Origin: Bdellovibrionales bacterium | GTDB lineage: Bacteria > Bdellovibrionota > JAFGOL01 | Assembly (NCBI GenBank): GCA_022710165.1 | Contig: JAKLHL010000083.1 | Coordinates: forward strand, 1-6,563 | Length of the DNA stretch: 6,563 nucleotides | Reading direction: 5' to 3' | Part shown: piece after piece, positions 1-5,525 of the stretch | Numbering within the stretch: position 1 is the first letter of the stretch | How the letters are laid out: every line of letters starts with the position of its first letter | The notes under the pieces: model-generated | Seen by the model: only the letters and a program-made list of their open reading frames with translations | Databases searched by the model: none | What the model was told of the DNA's origin: nothing | Made by a program: the position numbers and the translations under genes

Positions 1-2
1 AC

Positions 3-623
3 AAGGCCCTAGAGATAAAACCCAAGAACGAGATAGCCCACGAACAGATAATCCAGGCGCTGATTGACCAAAAGAAATACGACGAGGCGGCACAATACCT
101 TAACAAGCTCTCTGAGGACCAGCCAGACGACCTTAAAAAGATACTTTTAAAGGCTAACATAGAAGCACTTAAAGGCCGCTTCCCAAAGAGCATAGAGATA
201 CTTGAGAACGCAAGAAGAACTTACACGGATGTCCCTATAATCTACTACTACCTGGGCGAGAATTACTTCATGATGGGTGATCATGTAAAGGCCGCAAGTT
301 TTTTGGAAGAGTTCACTGAAAGTGTTTACAAGAAAGACGTGGACGTAGAAATACTTGAGGCCGCATATACCAACCTTGCCTTGAGCTACGAGAAGGCACG
401 CATGTTCTCTAATGCCTACAGGGCCTATAAGAACGCCGCCTGTTTTTCCATAAAAATGAACAAGACAAATGAGACAGTTAGGCTTATGAATAAGGCTATA
501 ACTGCGACTTACGCAGGATACACAGGTTTCGTATCTCAGGTGGACTTTAAGAGAAAGTTCAAAAAGTTAGAGGACGAACTTGAAAATAGCTGCGGAGGAA
601 AACTTTTTACACAAGGAGGCTAG
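3..623 (+). CDS. TPR-repeat protein, C-terminal part (5' truncated by window edge)
   Basis: The frame is open from the left edge (first full codon at 3) to a TAG at 621-623, giving 206 residues of a protein whose start lies outside the window. An internal ATG at 270 is not the true start, because the helical-repeat pattern runs through it unbroken. The pattern is tetratricopeptide-like: paired amphipathic helices of about 34 residues at visible residues about 10-43, 45-78, 79-112 and 118-151. Typical Y/A/L positions occur, for example KKYDEAA, YYYLGENYFMMGDHVKAA and AAYTNLALSYEKA. The last 40 residues are lysine-rich and charged and do not look like a further repeat. TPR arrays are protein-interaction scaffolds, so no specific partner or function can be assigned. 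No signal peptide can be judged because the N-terminus is missing. It ends 10 nt before the folE ATG on the same strand, so cotranscription is likely. Confident that it is a real gene; moderately confident of the TPR class. Confidence 0.85.
   Translation, partial: KALEIKPKNEIAHEQIIQALIDQKKYDEAAQYLNKLSEDQPDDLKKILLKANIEALKGRFPKSIEILENARRTYTDVPIIYYYLGENYFMMGDHVKAASFLEEFTESVYKKDVDVEILEAAYTNLALSYEKARMFSNAYRAYKNAACFSIKMNKTNETVRLMNKAITATYAGYTGFVSQVDFKRKFKKLEDELENSCGGKLFTQGG
613..619 (+). promoter_or_regulatory. Shine-Dalgarno site for folE inside the 3' end of the TPR gene
   Basis: AAGGAGG is a full Shine-Dalgarno match, 14 nt before the ATG at 634. The spacing is longer than ideal, but it is the best ribosome-binding site near the folE start. 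It lies within the last codons of the upstream TPR gene, which suggests translational coupling. A competing in-frame TTG at 580 has a weaker GAGGA at 570-574. Confidence 0.65.
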
Positions 624-633
624 TGTCAATAAC

Positions 634-1185
634 ATGAAGAACACAATATCAAAATTGCTAGAACAGCTCGGTGAGGACCCAAAAAGGAGTGGGCTTAAAA
701 GGACCCCTGAAAGGGTGGAACAGAGCCTTTCATTCCTGACCCGCGGCTACTCCATGGACCCGGTAAAGATCATAAAAAGCGCCATGTTCGAAGAAAAGTA
801 CGACGACATGATAATAGTAAGGGATATAGAGATCTTCAGCATGTGTGAACATCATATGCTTCCGTTCTTTGGAAGATGCCATGTGGCATATATACCTGAT
901 GGTAAGATAGTAGGTCTTAGCAAGATACCAAGGTTGGTCGACGTATTCGCAAAAAGGCTGCAGGTGCAGGAACGTCTGACGCATCAGATAGCACACACAC
1001 TTTATGACACTTTAAAACCGAGAGGAGTTGGTGTCATCATAGAAGCCAAGCACATGTGCATGGTAATGCGCGGTGTTGAAAAGCAAAACTCTTATGCAAC
1101 CACATCGTCGATGTTGGGCGTATTCAGAAAGAACCTTCCAACAAGGGAAGAATTCCTGAGGCTGGTACAAAAAACAGCCTTCTAG
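634..1185 (+). CDS. folE: GTP cyclohydrolase I (FolE, type IA)
   Basis: This enzyme converts GTP to 7,8-dihydroneopterin triphosphate plus formate, the first step of tetrahydrofolate (and other pterin) synthesis in the cytoplasm. From the ATG at 634 the protein is 183 residues, a normal bacterial length. Family marks are all present: RTPERV near residues 23-28; CEHH at 71-74, giving zinc ligands C71 and H74 and catalytic H73; the GLSKIPRLVD segment at about 94-103; QVQERLT at 110-116; and KHMCM at 139-143, supplying H140 and the third zinc ligand C142. These align with E. coli C110, H112, H113, H179 and C181. A TTG at 580 would add 18 residues overlapping the TPR gene, but those residues are not like the family and the ATG sits behind a stronger Shine-Dalgarno. 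It is codirectional with the TPR gene and converges on rplQ. Nothing is truncated or missing. Confidence 0.97.
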   Translation: MKNTISKLLEQLGEDPKRSGLKRTPERVEQSLSFLTRGYSMDPVKIIKSAMFEEKYDDMIIVRDIEIFSMCEHHMLPFFGRCHVAYIPDGKIVGLSKIPRLVDVFAKRLQVQERLTHQIAHTLYDTLKPRGVGVIIEAKHMCMVMRGVEKQNSYATTSSMLGVFRKNLPTREEFLRLVQKTAF

Positions 1186-1188
1186 TTA

Positions 1189-1249
1189 TATATATCAATT
1201 GGAACAGCGTACCCGGTATGCTCATATTTTTATGTTTAATTGATCTATA
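1189..1249. repeat. Inverted repeat flanking the folE terminator
   Basis: TATATATCAATT at 1189-1200 is the reverse complement of AATTGATCTATA at 1238-1249 except for one mismatch, giving 12-bp arms around a 37-nt centre that contains the small folE terminator hairpin. Being in the tail-to-tail gap, it can fold in transcripts of either strand. It is AT-rich, so part of the match could be chance. Confidence 0.4.
1206..1231 (+). terminator. Probable weak intrinsic terminator of folE
   Basis: AGCGTAC (1206-1212) and GTATGCT (1216-1222) form a 7-bp stem with one G-U pair and a 3-nt loop, followed by a short T-rich run including five T at 1227-1231. It starts 20 nt after the folE stop. The stem is short and the T run modest, so efficiency is uncertain. 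It is enclosed by a longer inverted repeat (1189-1200 with 1238-1249). Confidence 0.45.
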
Positions 1250-1283
1250 AAAACAAAAAAGGCTGGATACTTGGTATCCAGCC
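1250..1283 (-). terminator. Strong intrinsic terminator of the alpha operon, after rplQ
   Basis: GGCTGGATAC (1261-1270) and GTATCCAGCC (1274-1283) form a perfect 10-bp stem with a 3-nt loop. Read on the minus strand it is followed by TTTTTTGTTTT (complement of 1250-1260), the classic Rho-independent layout. It starts 25 nt beyond the rplQ stop. On the plus strand the stem is followed only by a mixed AT sequence, so termination of folE transcripts here would be less efficient, though the stem could help. Confidence 0.93.
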
Positions 1284-1308
1284 TCTAATATTCTATATCA
1301 GTTATTAC

Positions 1309-1752
1309 TTATTCTGCTTTAGCTGTTTCTTCTGTGTCAGCTTTCTTGGTTGACCTTCTCCTCTTTCTCTTAGGAGCTGCCTTCTTTGTCTCTGCTGTCT
1401 CAAGGATGTACTCAAGATATGCCATAGGGGCGTTATCGCCTGCCCTATAACCACATTTTGTTATCCTGGTGTATCCGCCATTCCTTGTTTTAAAGGTGTC
1501 TGCATACTCGCTAAAAAGCCTTTTAAAAGCGTCTTTCGTGGTAAGCCACTCAAGAGCTTCCCTTCTTGCAGAAAGAGTGTTCTTCTTTGCAAGAGTAACA
1601 AGGTTCTCTGCTATCTTCCTAACCTCTTTTGCCCTTGTAACTGTTGTTTTTATGCGGCCCTTTGCTACCAAAGAATCGGTTATGCTTCTTAGAAGCGCTT
1701 TTCTTGCATCAGGGGTCAAACTAAATTTTCTTCCGCTCTTGTTGTGTCTCAT
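1309..1752 (-). CDS. rplQ: 50S ribosomal protein L17
   Basis: L17 is a large-subunit protein near the exit tunnel. The 147-residue protein opens with MRHNKSGRKFSLT, the L17 signature, and carries LLRSITDSLVAKGRIKTTV at residues 20-38 and AKEVRKIAENLVTLAK at about 41-56. The conserved GGYTRITKCGYRAGDNAPMA block lies at about 92-111. The family core ends near residue 118. Beyond it is a tail of about 29 residues, first strongly basic (KRKRRR) then acidic, longer than the roughly 115-130-residue usual size, and probably disordered. The ATG at 1750-1752 is preceded by GAGGTG (1758-1763) at 5-nt spacing. It is the last gene of the operon, 28 nt after rpoA, and is followed by a strong terminator. 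Confidence 0.98.
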   Translation of the reverse strand: MRHNKSGRKFSLTPDARKALLRSITDSLVAKGRIKTTVTRAKEVRKIAENLVTLAKKNTLSARREALEWLTTKDAFKRLFSEYADTFKTRNGGYTRITKCGYRAGDNAPMAYLEYILETAETKKAAPKRKRRRSTKKADTEETAKAE

Positions 1753-1780
1753 AATATCACCTCAAAGATATCCTCAAATG

Positions 1781-2824
1781 TTATTCGTCGAATTCAGGGC
1801 CTGCATTAGCTGCGTCAGAAGGCATATCCCAACCTTCTACCTTCATGCCAAGGCTTAGTCCCATCTCTGCCAATATGTCCTTTATTTCGTTCAGCGACTT
1901 TCTTCCAAAGTTCTTTGTCTTGAGCATTTCTGCCTCTGTCTTTGAAACAAGCTCGCCAATGTATCTTATGTTAGCATTGTGCAGACAGTTAGCTGATCTA
2001 ACTGAAAGTTCAAGTTCATCAACGGTCTTATTAAGATATTCAAGAAGCTCACCGCTGATCTTGCTTATAGGTTTATGCTCGCTGGTAGGCTCAGACTCTT
2101 CCTTGAAATTGATGAATATGTTCAAATGCTCCTTAAGTATCTTAGAAGCATAAGCTGTAGCGTCTTCTGGAAGTATCGTTCCGTCTGTCCAAACTTCAAG
2201 TGTAAGCCTGTCATAGTCAGTTCTTTGCCCAACACGCGCAGCGTCCACATTGTAGTTAACTCTCTTTATAGGCGAGAAGAAAGAATCGATGGCGATAGTG
2301 CCAACAGGCATATCATCCCTCTTGTTGTCTTCAGCAGGCCTGTAGCCTCTTCCTCTCTCTATTGTTATCTCGGCGTTGAACTTTCCGTTGTTGCCAAGTG
2401 TGCATATGTGCTGTTCTGGGTTCAGTATCTCTACTGTCTCGTCCAGCTGTATGTCTGCAGCAGTAACAACACCCTCTCCTGATTTCTTTATCCTGAGAGT
2501 CTTTGGTTCGTCGCTGAAAAGCTGGAACCTTACCTGTTTAAGGTTCAAGATTATGTCTGCCACGTCTTCCTTGATGTTAGGTATAGCGGAGAACTCATGA
2601 AGCACTCCTTCTATCCTAAGGCTGGTAACAGCGGTACCACGTATAGAGGAAAGAAGCACTCTCCTTAAAGCGTTACCTATTGTAAGACCAAAGCCCTTCT
2701 CAAGAGGTCTTGCTACGAACTTCCCATATGTATCAGAGATGCTGTCCCTATCCATCTCTATCATCTTAGGACGTATAAGGCTTCTCCAGTGCAAAGCATC
2801 AGTTGTTTTTTGAGTATTTTCCAT
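1781..2824 (-). CDS. rpoA: DNA-directed RNA polymerase subunit alpha
   Basis: Two copies of this subunit nucleate assembly of RNA polymerase, and the C-terminal domain contacts UP elements and activators. At 347 residues it is slightly longer than E. coli alpha (329). The N-terminal dimerisation domain spans about 12-240, with GNALRRVLLSS at 50-60, VLHEFSAIPNIKEDV at about 74-88, and the VGTIAIDSFFSPIKRVNY and TDYDRLTLEVWTDG blocks. A charged linker at about 241-255 leads to the C-terminal helix-hairpin-helix domain at about 258-332. There, R276 in SVRSANCL corresponds to E. coli R265, the key DNA-contact residue, and KNFGRKSLNEIKDIL follows. The ATG has AAGGGGG (2832-2838) 7 nt upstream. The gene order rpsD-rpoA-rplQ is the conserved alpha-operon order. 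No odd features apart from a short acidic tail. Confidence 0.99.
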   Translation of the reverse strand: MENTQKTTDALHWRSLIRPKMIEMDRDSISDTYGKFVARPLEKGFGLTIGNALRRVLLSSIRGTAVTSLRIEGVLHEFSAIPNIKEDVADIILNLKQVRFQLFSDEPKTLRIKKSGEGVVTAADIQLDETVEILNPEQHICTLGNNGKFNAEITIERGRGYRPAEDNKRDDMPVGTIAIDSFFSPIKRVNYNVDAARVGQRTDYDRLTLEVWTDGTILPEDATAYASKILKEHLNIFINFKEESEPTSEHKPISKISGELLEYLNKTVDELELSVRSANCLHNANIRYIGELVSKTEAEMLKTKNFGRKSLNEIKDILAEMGLSLGMKVEGWDMPSDAANAGPEFDE

Positions 2825-2845
2825 TCTACTGCCCCCTTAAGTTAC

Positions 2846-3472
2846 TTATTTGGAGTAGAGCTCTACGATCAGACGTTCTTCAACGTCAGCCGTAATATCG
2901 CTTCTTACCGGTAGATCCGTCACAACGCCCTTGAATGTCGTTGGATCAACGTTCAACCACCTTGGTATCTCTTTTCTTCCTATAGCCTGTATGCTCTCTA
3001 CAAAGCTTGGTATGGTCCTGCTCTTTTCCTTTATGGTTATCTCGTCGCCCTTCTTGACCAACGCAGAAGGAATGCTTACCTTCTTGCCGTTCAACAGGAA
3101 GTGAGCATGCTTAACAGCCTGTCTTGCCTGCTGTCTTGAATTAACAAAACCGAGCCTGTAAACTACGTTATCTATCCTTCTCTCGAGTAAAGAAAGAAGG
3201 TTCTCGCCGGAAATACCTTTAAGTCTGGAAGCTCTTGCAAAGAACAACCTGAACTGGTTCTCGTCGAGACCGTACATTCTTTTAACTTTCTGTTTTTCCC
3301 TGAGCTGAATACCATACTCAGTGAACTTTACCCTTCCCTGTCCATGGACTCCTGGAGGATAAGGTCTTCTTTCATAGCCGCACCTGTCGGTGAAGCATCT
3401 GTCGCCCTTGAGAAAGAGTTTTTTTCCTTCTCTCCTGCAAAATTTACATTTAGAACCTGTATAACGAGCCAA
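2846..3472 (-). CDS. rpsD: 30S ribosomal protein S4, zinc-binding form, TTG start
   Basis: S4 is a primary 16S rRNA binder that nucleates small-subunit assembly; in several bacteria it also represses its own operon. The 208-residue protein begins MARYTGSKCKFCRREG and has C9, C12, C26 and C31 in the spacing of the zinc-binding (C+) form of S4. The S4 RNA-binding domain lies at about 93-155 (LERRIDNVVYRLGF, SRQQARQAVKHAHFLLNG). The end VEERLIVELYSK is standard. The start codon is TTG (3470-3472). An in-frame TAA at 3485-3487 rules out any upstream start, and the next methionine lies beyond the zinc motif, so TTG is forced. AAGGAG at 3481-3486 is 8 nt away. It lies between rpsK (33-nt gap) and rpoA (21-nt gap). 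Confidence 0.98.
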   Translation of the reverse strand: MARYTGSKCKFCRREGKKLFLKGDRCFTDRCGYERRPYPPGVHGQGRVKFTEYGIQLREKQKVKRMYGLDENQFRLFFARASRLKGISGENLLSLLERRIDNVVYRLGFVNSRQQARQAVKHAHFLLNGKKVSIPSALVKKGDEITIKEKSRTIPSFVESIQAIGRKEIPRWLNVDPTTFKGVVTDLPVRSDITADVEERLIVELYSK

Positions 3473-3480
3473 TTTACTTT

Positions 3481-3486
3481 CTCCTT
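3481..3486 (-). promoter_or_regulatory. Shine-Dalgarno site that fixes the rpsD TTG start
   Basis: The minus strand reads TAAGGAGAAAGTAAA then TTG. AAGGAG is 8 nt from the TTG, and the in-frame TAA just ahead overlaps it, so initiation of S4 must occur at this TTG. Confidence 0.85.
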
Positions 3487-3505
3487 ACTTTGTTTATTTT
3501 TATAT

Positions 3506-3907
3506 TTAGACTCTTCTTCTTTTTGCTGGTCTGCAACCGTTGTGAGGAATAGGGGTAATGTCCCTTACAGTGCCTATCTTGAAACCAAGTGTGTTAAGCA
3601 CTCTAAGACTGGACTCTCTTCCGCCGCCAGGCCCACAAACAAAAACATTAACGTTCCTCATGCCTGCATCGAGGGCTTTTTTGCCTGCAGTTTCAGCCGC
3701 TAACTGCGCTGCAAATGGGGTCCCTTTTCTTGAACCCTTAAAGCCGGATGCGCCGGCAGTTGACCATGCAATAACTCCGCCCTGAGGGTCCGTGAAAGTT
3801 ATGATGGTGTTGTTAAAAGACGCCTGGATATAAACGTTACCGTTAGGAACGTTCCTTTTTACCTTTTTCTTCGGCGTTGATTCTATTTTTGACTTCTGTA
3901 CGACCAT
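3506..3907 (-). CDS. rpsK: 30S ribosomal protein S11
   Basis: S11 sits on the 30S platform near the mRNA exit and contacts the 3' region of 16S rRNA. At 133 residues it matches the family (about 127-130), with a basic leader (residues 1-19) before the conserved fold. Marks: NVYIQASFNNTIITFTD at about 24-40, GVIAWSTAGASGFKGSRKGTP at about 44-64 (a universal S11 stretch), VFVCGPGGGRESSLR at about 88-102, and the C-terminal DITPIPHNGCRPAKRRRV. The PHNG site corresponds to the asparagine reported to form isoaspartate in E. coli S11. The ATG at 3905-3907 has GAGGAG (3918-3923) 10 nt upstream, within a 23-nt gap after rpsM. Confidence 0.99.
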   Translation of the reverse strand: MVVQKSKIESTPKKKVKRNVPNGNVYIQASFNNTIITFTDPQGGVIAWSTAGASGFKGSRKGTPFAAQLAAETAGKKALDAGMRNVNVFVCGPGGGRESSLRVLNTLGFKIGTVRDITPIPHNGCRPAKRRRV

Positions 3908-3930
3908 TATATTTTTTCTCCTCTAATACC

Positions 3931-4314
3931 TTACTTCAATGTCTTGATGGACTTCTTAACAGCGACGGTCTTCTTAGGACCCTTTCTTGTCCTTGCATTA
4001 GACCTTGTATTCTGTCCTCTAACAGGAAGACCTTTTTTGTGTCTCTGTCCCCTGTAAGTTCCAAGGTCCATAAGTCTTTTTATGTTCATGGAGATATCTT
4101 TTCTAAGATCTCCTTCAACTTTAAATTTTTCCTCGAGGATCTTCCTTATGTTGGCCATATCGGCTTCAGTAAGTTCGCTACCTCTTTTGTTCAAGTCTAT
4201 GCCGGCCTCAACAAGGATCTGCTTTGCAACAGACTTCCCTATGCCGTATATGTAAGTCAAACCGACTTCTATTCTTTTGTTCGCTGGAACGTCGACACCT
4301 GCTATTCTAGGCAT
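3931..4314 (-). CDS. rpsM: 30S ribosomal protein S13
   Basis: S13 lies in the head of the 30S subunit and contacts the P-site tRNA and, through bridge B1, the 50S subunit. The 127-residue protein opens MPRIAGVDVPANKRI and has the helix-two-turns-helix region with YIYGIGKSVAKQIL at about 21-34. The conserved C-terminal RNA-contact tail lies at about 86-117 (TYRGQRHKKGLPVRGQ, TRSNARTRKG). The ATG at 4312-4314 follows GGGAGG (4325-4330) at 10-nt spacing, 16 nt after the rpmJ stop. All 12 arginines are AGA or AGG and 7 of 11 isoleucines are ATA, which is unlike E. coli-type ribosomal codon use. Confidence 0.99.
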   Translation of the reverse strand: MPRIAGVDVPANKRIEVGLTYIYGIGKSVAKQILVEAGIDLNKRGSELTEADMANIRKILEEKFKVEGDLRKDISMNIKRLMDLGTYRGQRHKKGLPVRGQNTRSNARTRKGPKKTVAVKKSIKTLK

Positions 4315-4330
4315 TTAAAATTATCCTCCC

Positions 4331-4444
4331 TTAACCCTGCTTTTGCTTATGCTTTGTGTTAGAGCAGATAACTCTAACTACGCCTTTTCTTTTGACGATC
4401 TTACACTTATCACAAATCTTTTTGACCGAAGCTCTGACTTTCAT
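4331..4444 (-). CDS. rpmJ: 50S ribosomal protein L36, zinc-binding form
   Basis: This is a 37-codon gene read from the ATG at 4442-4444 to a TAA at 4331-4333. It begins MKVRASVKKICDKCKIVKRK and ends KHKQKQG, the typical L36 sequence. The zinc ligands C11, C14, C27 and H32 (Cx2C...Cx4H) are intact, making it the classic zinc (C+) form. L36 is a small late-assembling protein of the 50S subunit. GGAGG at 4451-4455 is 6 nt from the ATG. It is the first gene downstream of the promoter at 4483-4512 and is followed 16 nt later by rpsM, as in many bacteria where infA-rpmJ-rpsM-rpsK is a conserved string. Confidence 0.97.
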   Translation of the reverse strand: MKVRASVKKICDKCKIVKRKGVVRVICSNTKHKQKQG

Positions 4445-4482
4445 TTTAATCCTCCGAATGCACCTATAAACAAAGGCAAGTG

Positions 4483-4512
4483 ACTATATATAAAATATTG
4501 CTACACTGTCAA
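4483..4512 (-). promoter_or_regulatory. Sigma-70-type promoter for the rpmJ-rplQ operon
   Basis: On the minus strand TTGACA (perfect -35, at 4507-4512) is followed after 18 bp by TATAGT (-10, 5 of 6 matches to TATAAT, at 4483-4488). Transcription would start near 4476, giving a leader of about 31 nt before the rpmJ ATG, with the Shine-Dalgarno at 4451-4455. It lies in the 93-nt infA-rpmJ gap, the widest gap in an otherwise packed cluster. This supports separate transcription of the alpha operon in addition to readthrough from the spc operon. No mapped start site is available here, so this rests on sequence match and placement. Confidence 0.75.
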
Positions 4513-4537
4513 TATCTATTTTACCTGCTAATATCCT

Positions 4538-4756
4538 CTATTTTTCCCTATATATTATCCTGCCCTTATTGAGGTCGTAAGGCGACATTTCCACCTTTAC
4601 CTTGTCCCCTGGCAGTATCTTTATGTAATGCATCCTCATCTTGCCGGATATGTGAGCCAGTATTTTATGGCCATTCTCCAGCTGTACCCTGAACATGGCG
4701 TTAGGAAGGGGCTCCAGCACCGTACCTTCCACTTCAAAATAATCTTCTTTCGACAT
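4538..4756 (-). CDS. infA: Translation initiation factor IF-1
   Basis: IF-1 binds the 30S A site during initiation and stimulates IF-2 and IF-3. The 72-residue length is exactly the usual size. It is a single S1/OB-fold: EVEGTVLEPLPNAMFRVQLE at about 8-27, GHKILAHISGKMRMHYIKIL at about 29-48, and PGDKVKVEMSPYDLNKGRI at about 49-67, all family signatures. The usual motif has N in MRMNYI/MRKNYI-like positions and here reads MRMHYI, a conservative variant. The ATG at 4754-4756 has GAGAGG (4764-4769) 7 nt upstream, directly abutting the map stop (13-nt gap). A promoter-bearing 93-nt gap separates it from rpmJ. Confidence 0.98.
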   Translation of the reverse strand: MSKEDYFEVEGTVLEPLPNAMFRVQLENGHKILAHISGKMRMHYIKILPGDKVKVEMSPYDLNKGRIIYREK

Positions 4757-4769
4757 CTAAAAACCTCTC

Positions 4770-5525
4770 TCAAAGTTCGGTCAGTATATAAGTCCCCTTG
4801 CTCGTAATAGCGAGGGTATGCTCGAAATGTGCGGAAAGACTACCATCACTTGTAACGGCTGTCCAGCCGTCGTTGAGGATAAGGACGTCAGGATTACCAG
4901 CGTTCACCATAGGTTCCACGGCTATGGTCATCCCGTTCTCTATCTTTGGCCCTGTTCCCTTTTCACCGTAATTCGGGACTTGAGGGGCCTCATGCATGTT
5001 GCGGCCTATCCCATGACCGACAAAATCCCTAACTACTGAATATCCATGACTTTCTACGTAATCTTGAATGGCAAAAGAGATGTCATGCAGGCGGTTCCCA
5101 ACCTTGGCCTGCTTTATACCCTCATAGAGTGACTCTTCGGCTACCCTTACAAGCCTCTTTGTATCCTCTGATCCCTTACCTACGACCATGCTAAATGCTG
5201 AATCACCATGGTAACCATGGCTCATCGCCCCAAAATCTATGCTCACAAGGTCACCATCAAGCAATATCTTGTTCTTTGACGGTATGCCGTGGACCACTTC
5301 ACTGTTTATGGAAATGCAGATAGACGCTGGATAACCCATATAGCCTTTGAACGAAGGTATAGCCTCTGGGGCCACGCTCTTCATCCTGTCCAAAGCTATG
5401 AGTTCTATTTCGGCGGTGCTAAGGCCTGGTTTTATCCTTTCTTTTGTGTAGGAAAGAACATCAGCGACTATTCGTCCTGCTTTGCGCATTATTTGGATCT
5501 CATCGTCAGTTTTATAGAAGATCAA
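4770..5525 (-). CDS. map: Methionine aminopeptidase, type I
   Basis: This enzyme removes the N-terminal methionine from nascent proteins in the cytoplasm. The 251-residue length is typical of type Ia. All catalytic residues are present and, counted from the TTG start, fall on the E. coli numbers: H79 (VVHG), metal ligands D97 (SIDFGA), D108 (HGDSA), H171 (VGHGIG), E204 (AVEP) and E235 (HFEHT), plus H178. The start codon is TTG at 5523-5525, overlapping the adk stop as TTGA. The first internal ATG (residue 13) would remove part of the conserved N-terminal helix. GGAGG lies at 5536-5540, 10 nt upstream. It is followed by infA after 13 nt. The order secY-adk-map-infA is widespread in bacteria. 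No extension with a zinc finger or SH3-binding motif is seen. Confidence 0.98.
   Translation of the reverse strand: MIFYKTDDEIQIMRKAGRIVADVLSYTKERIKPGLSTAEIELIALDRMKSVAPEAIPSFKGYMGYPASICISINSEVVHGIPSKNKILLDGDLVSIDFGAMSHGYHGDSAFSMVVGKGSEDTKRLVRVAEESLYEGIKQAKVGNRLHDISFAIQDYVESHGYSVVRDFVGHGIGRNMHEAPQVPNYGEKGTGPKIENGMTIAVEPMVNAGNPDVLILNDGWTAVTSDGSLSAHFEHTLAITSKGTYILTEL

Noticed and set aside
270..623. Reading the TPR gene as starting at the ATG at 270
   Set aside because: The frame is open from the left edge and TPR-like helices continue across 270, so this ATG is internal.
730..996. 88-codon minus-strand open frame inside folE
   Set aside because: It covers the catalytic CEHH-coding region of folE in reverse; folE is clearly the real gene.
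1261..1283. Shared bidirectional terminator for folE and rplQ
   Set aside because: The T tract is only on the minus-strand side. On the plus side the stem is followed by mixed AT sequence, so I call it a minus-strand terminator only.
2075..2482. 135-codon plus-strand open frame inside rpoA
   Set aside because: Antisense to rpoA, with composition rich in Ser/Cys/Val/Leu as expected for reverse-complement noise, and no supporting ribosome-binding site.
3877..4362. 161-codon open frame on the plus strand across rpsM
   Set aside because: It lies entirely opposite rpsM and its flanks, which are certain genes. The product has no family features, and it is a shadow of the antisense coding frame.
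5206..5220. Near-perfect palindrome CCATGGTAACCATGG
   Set aside because: It lies inside map where it encodes the conserved GYHGDS region with the metal ligand D108. The coding constraint explains it and no operator context is present.
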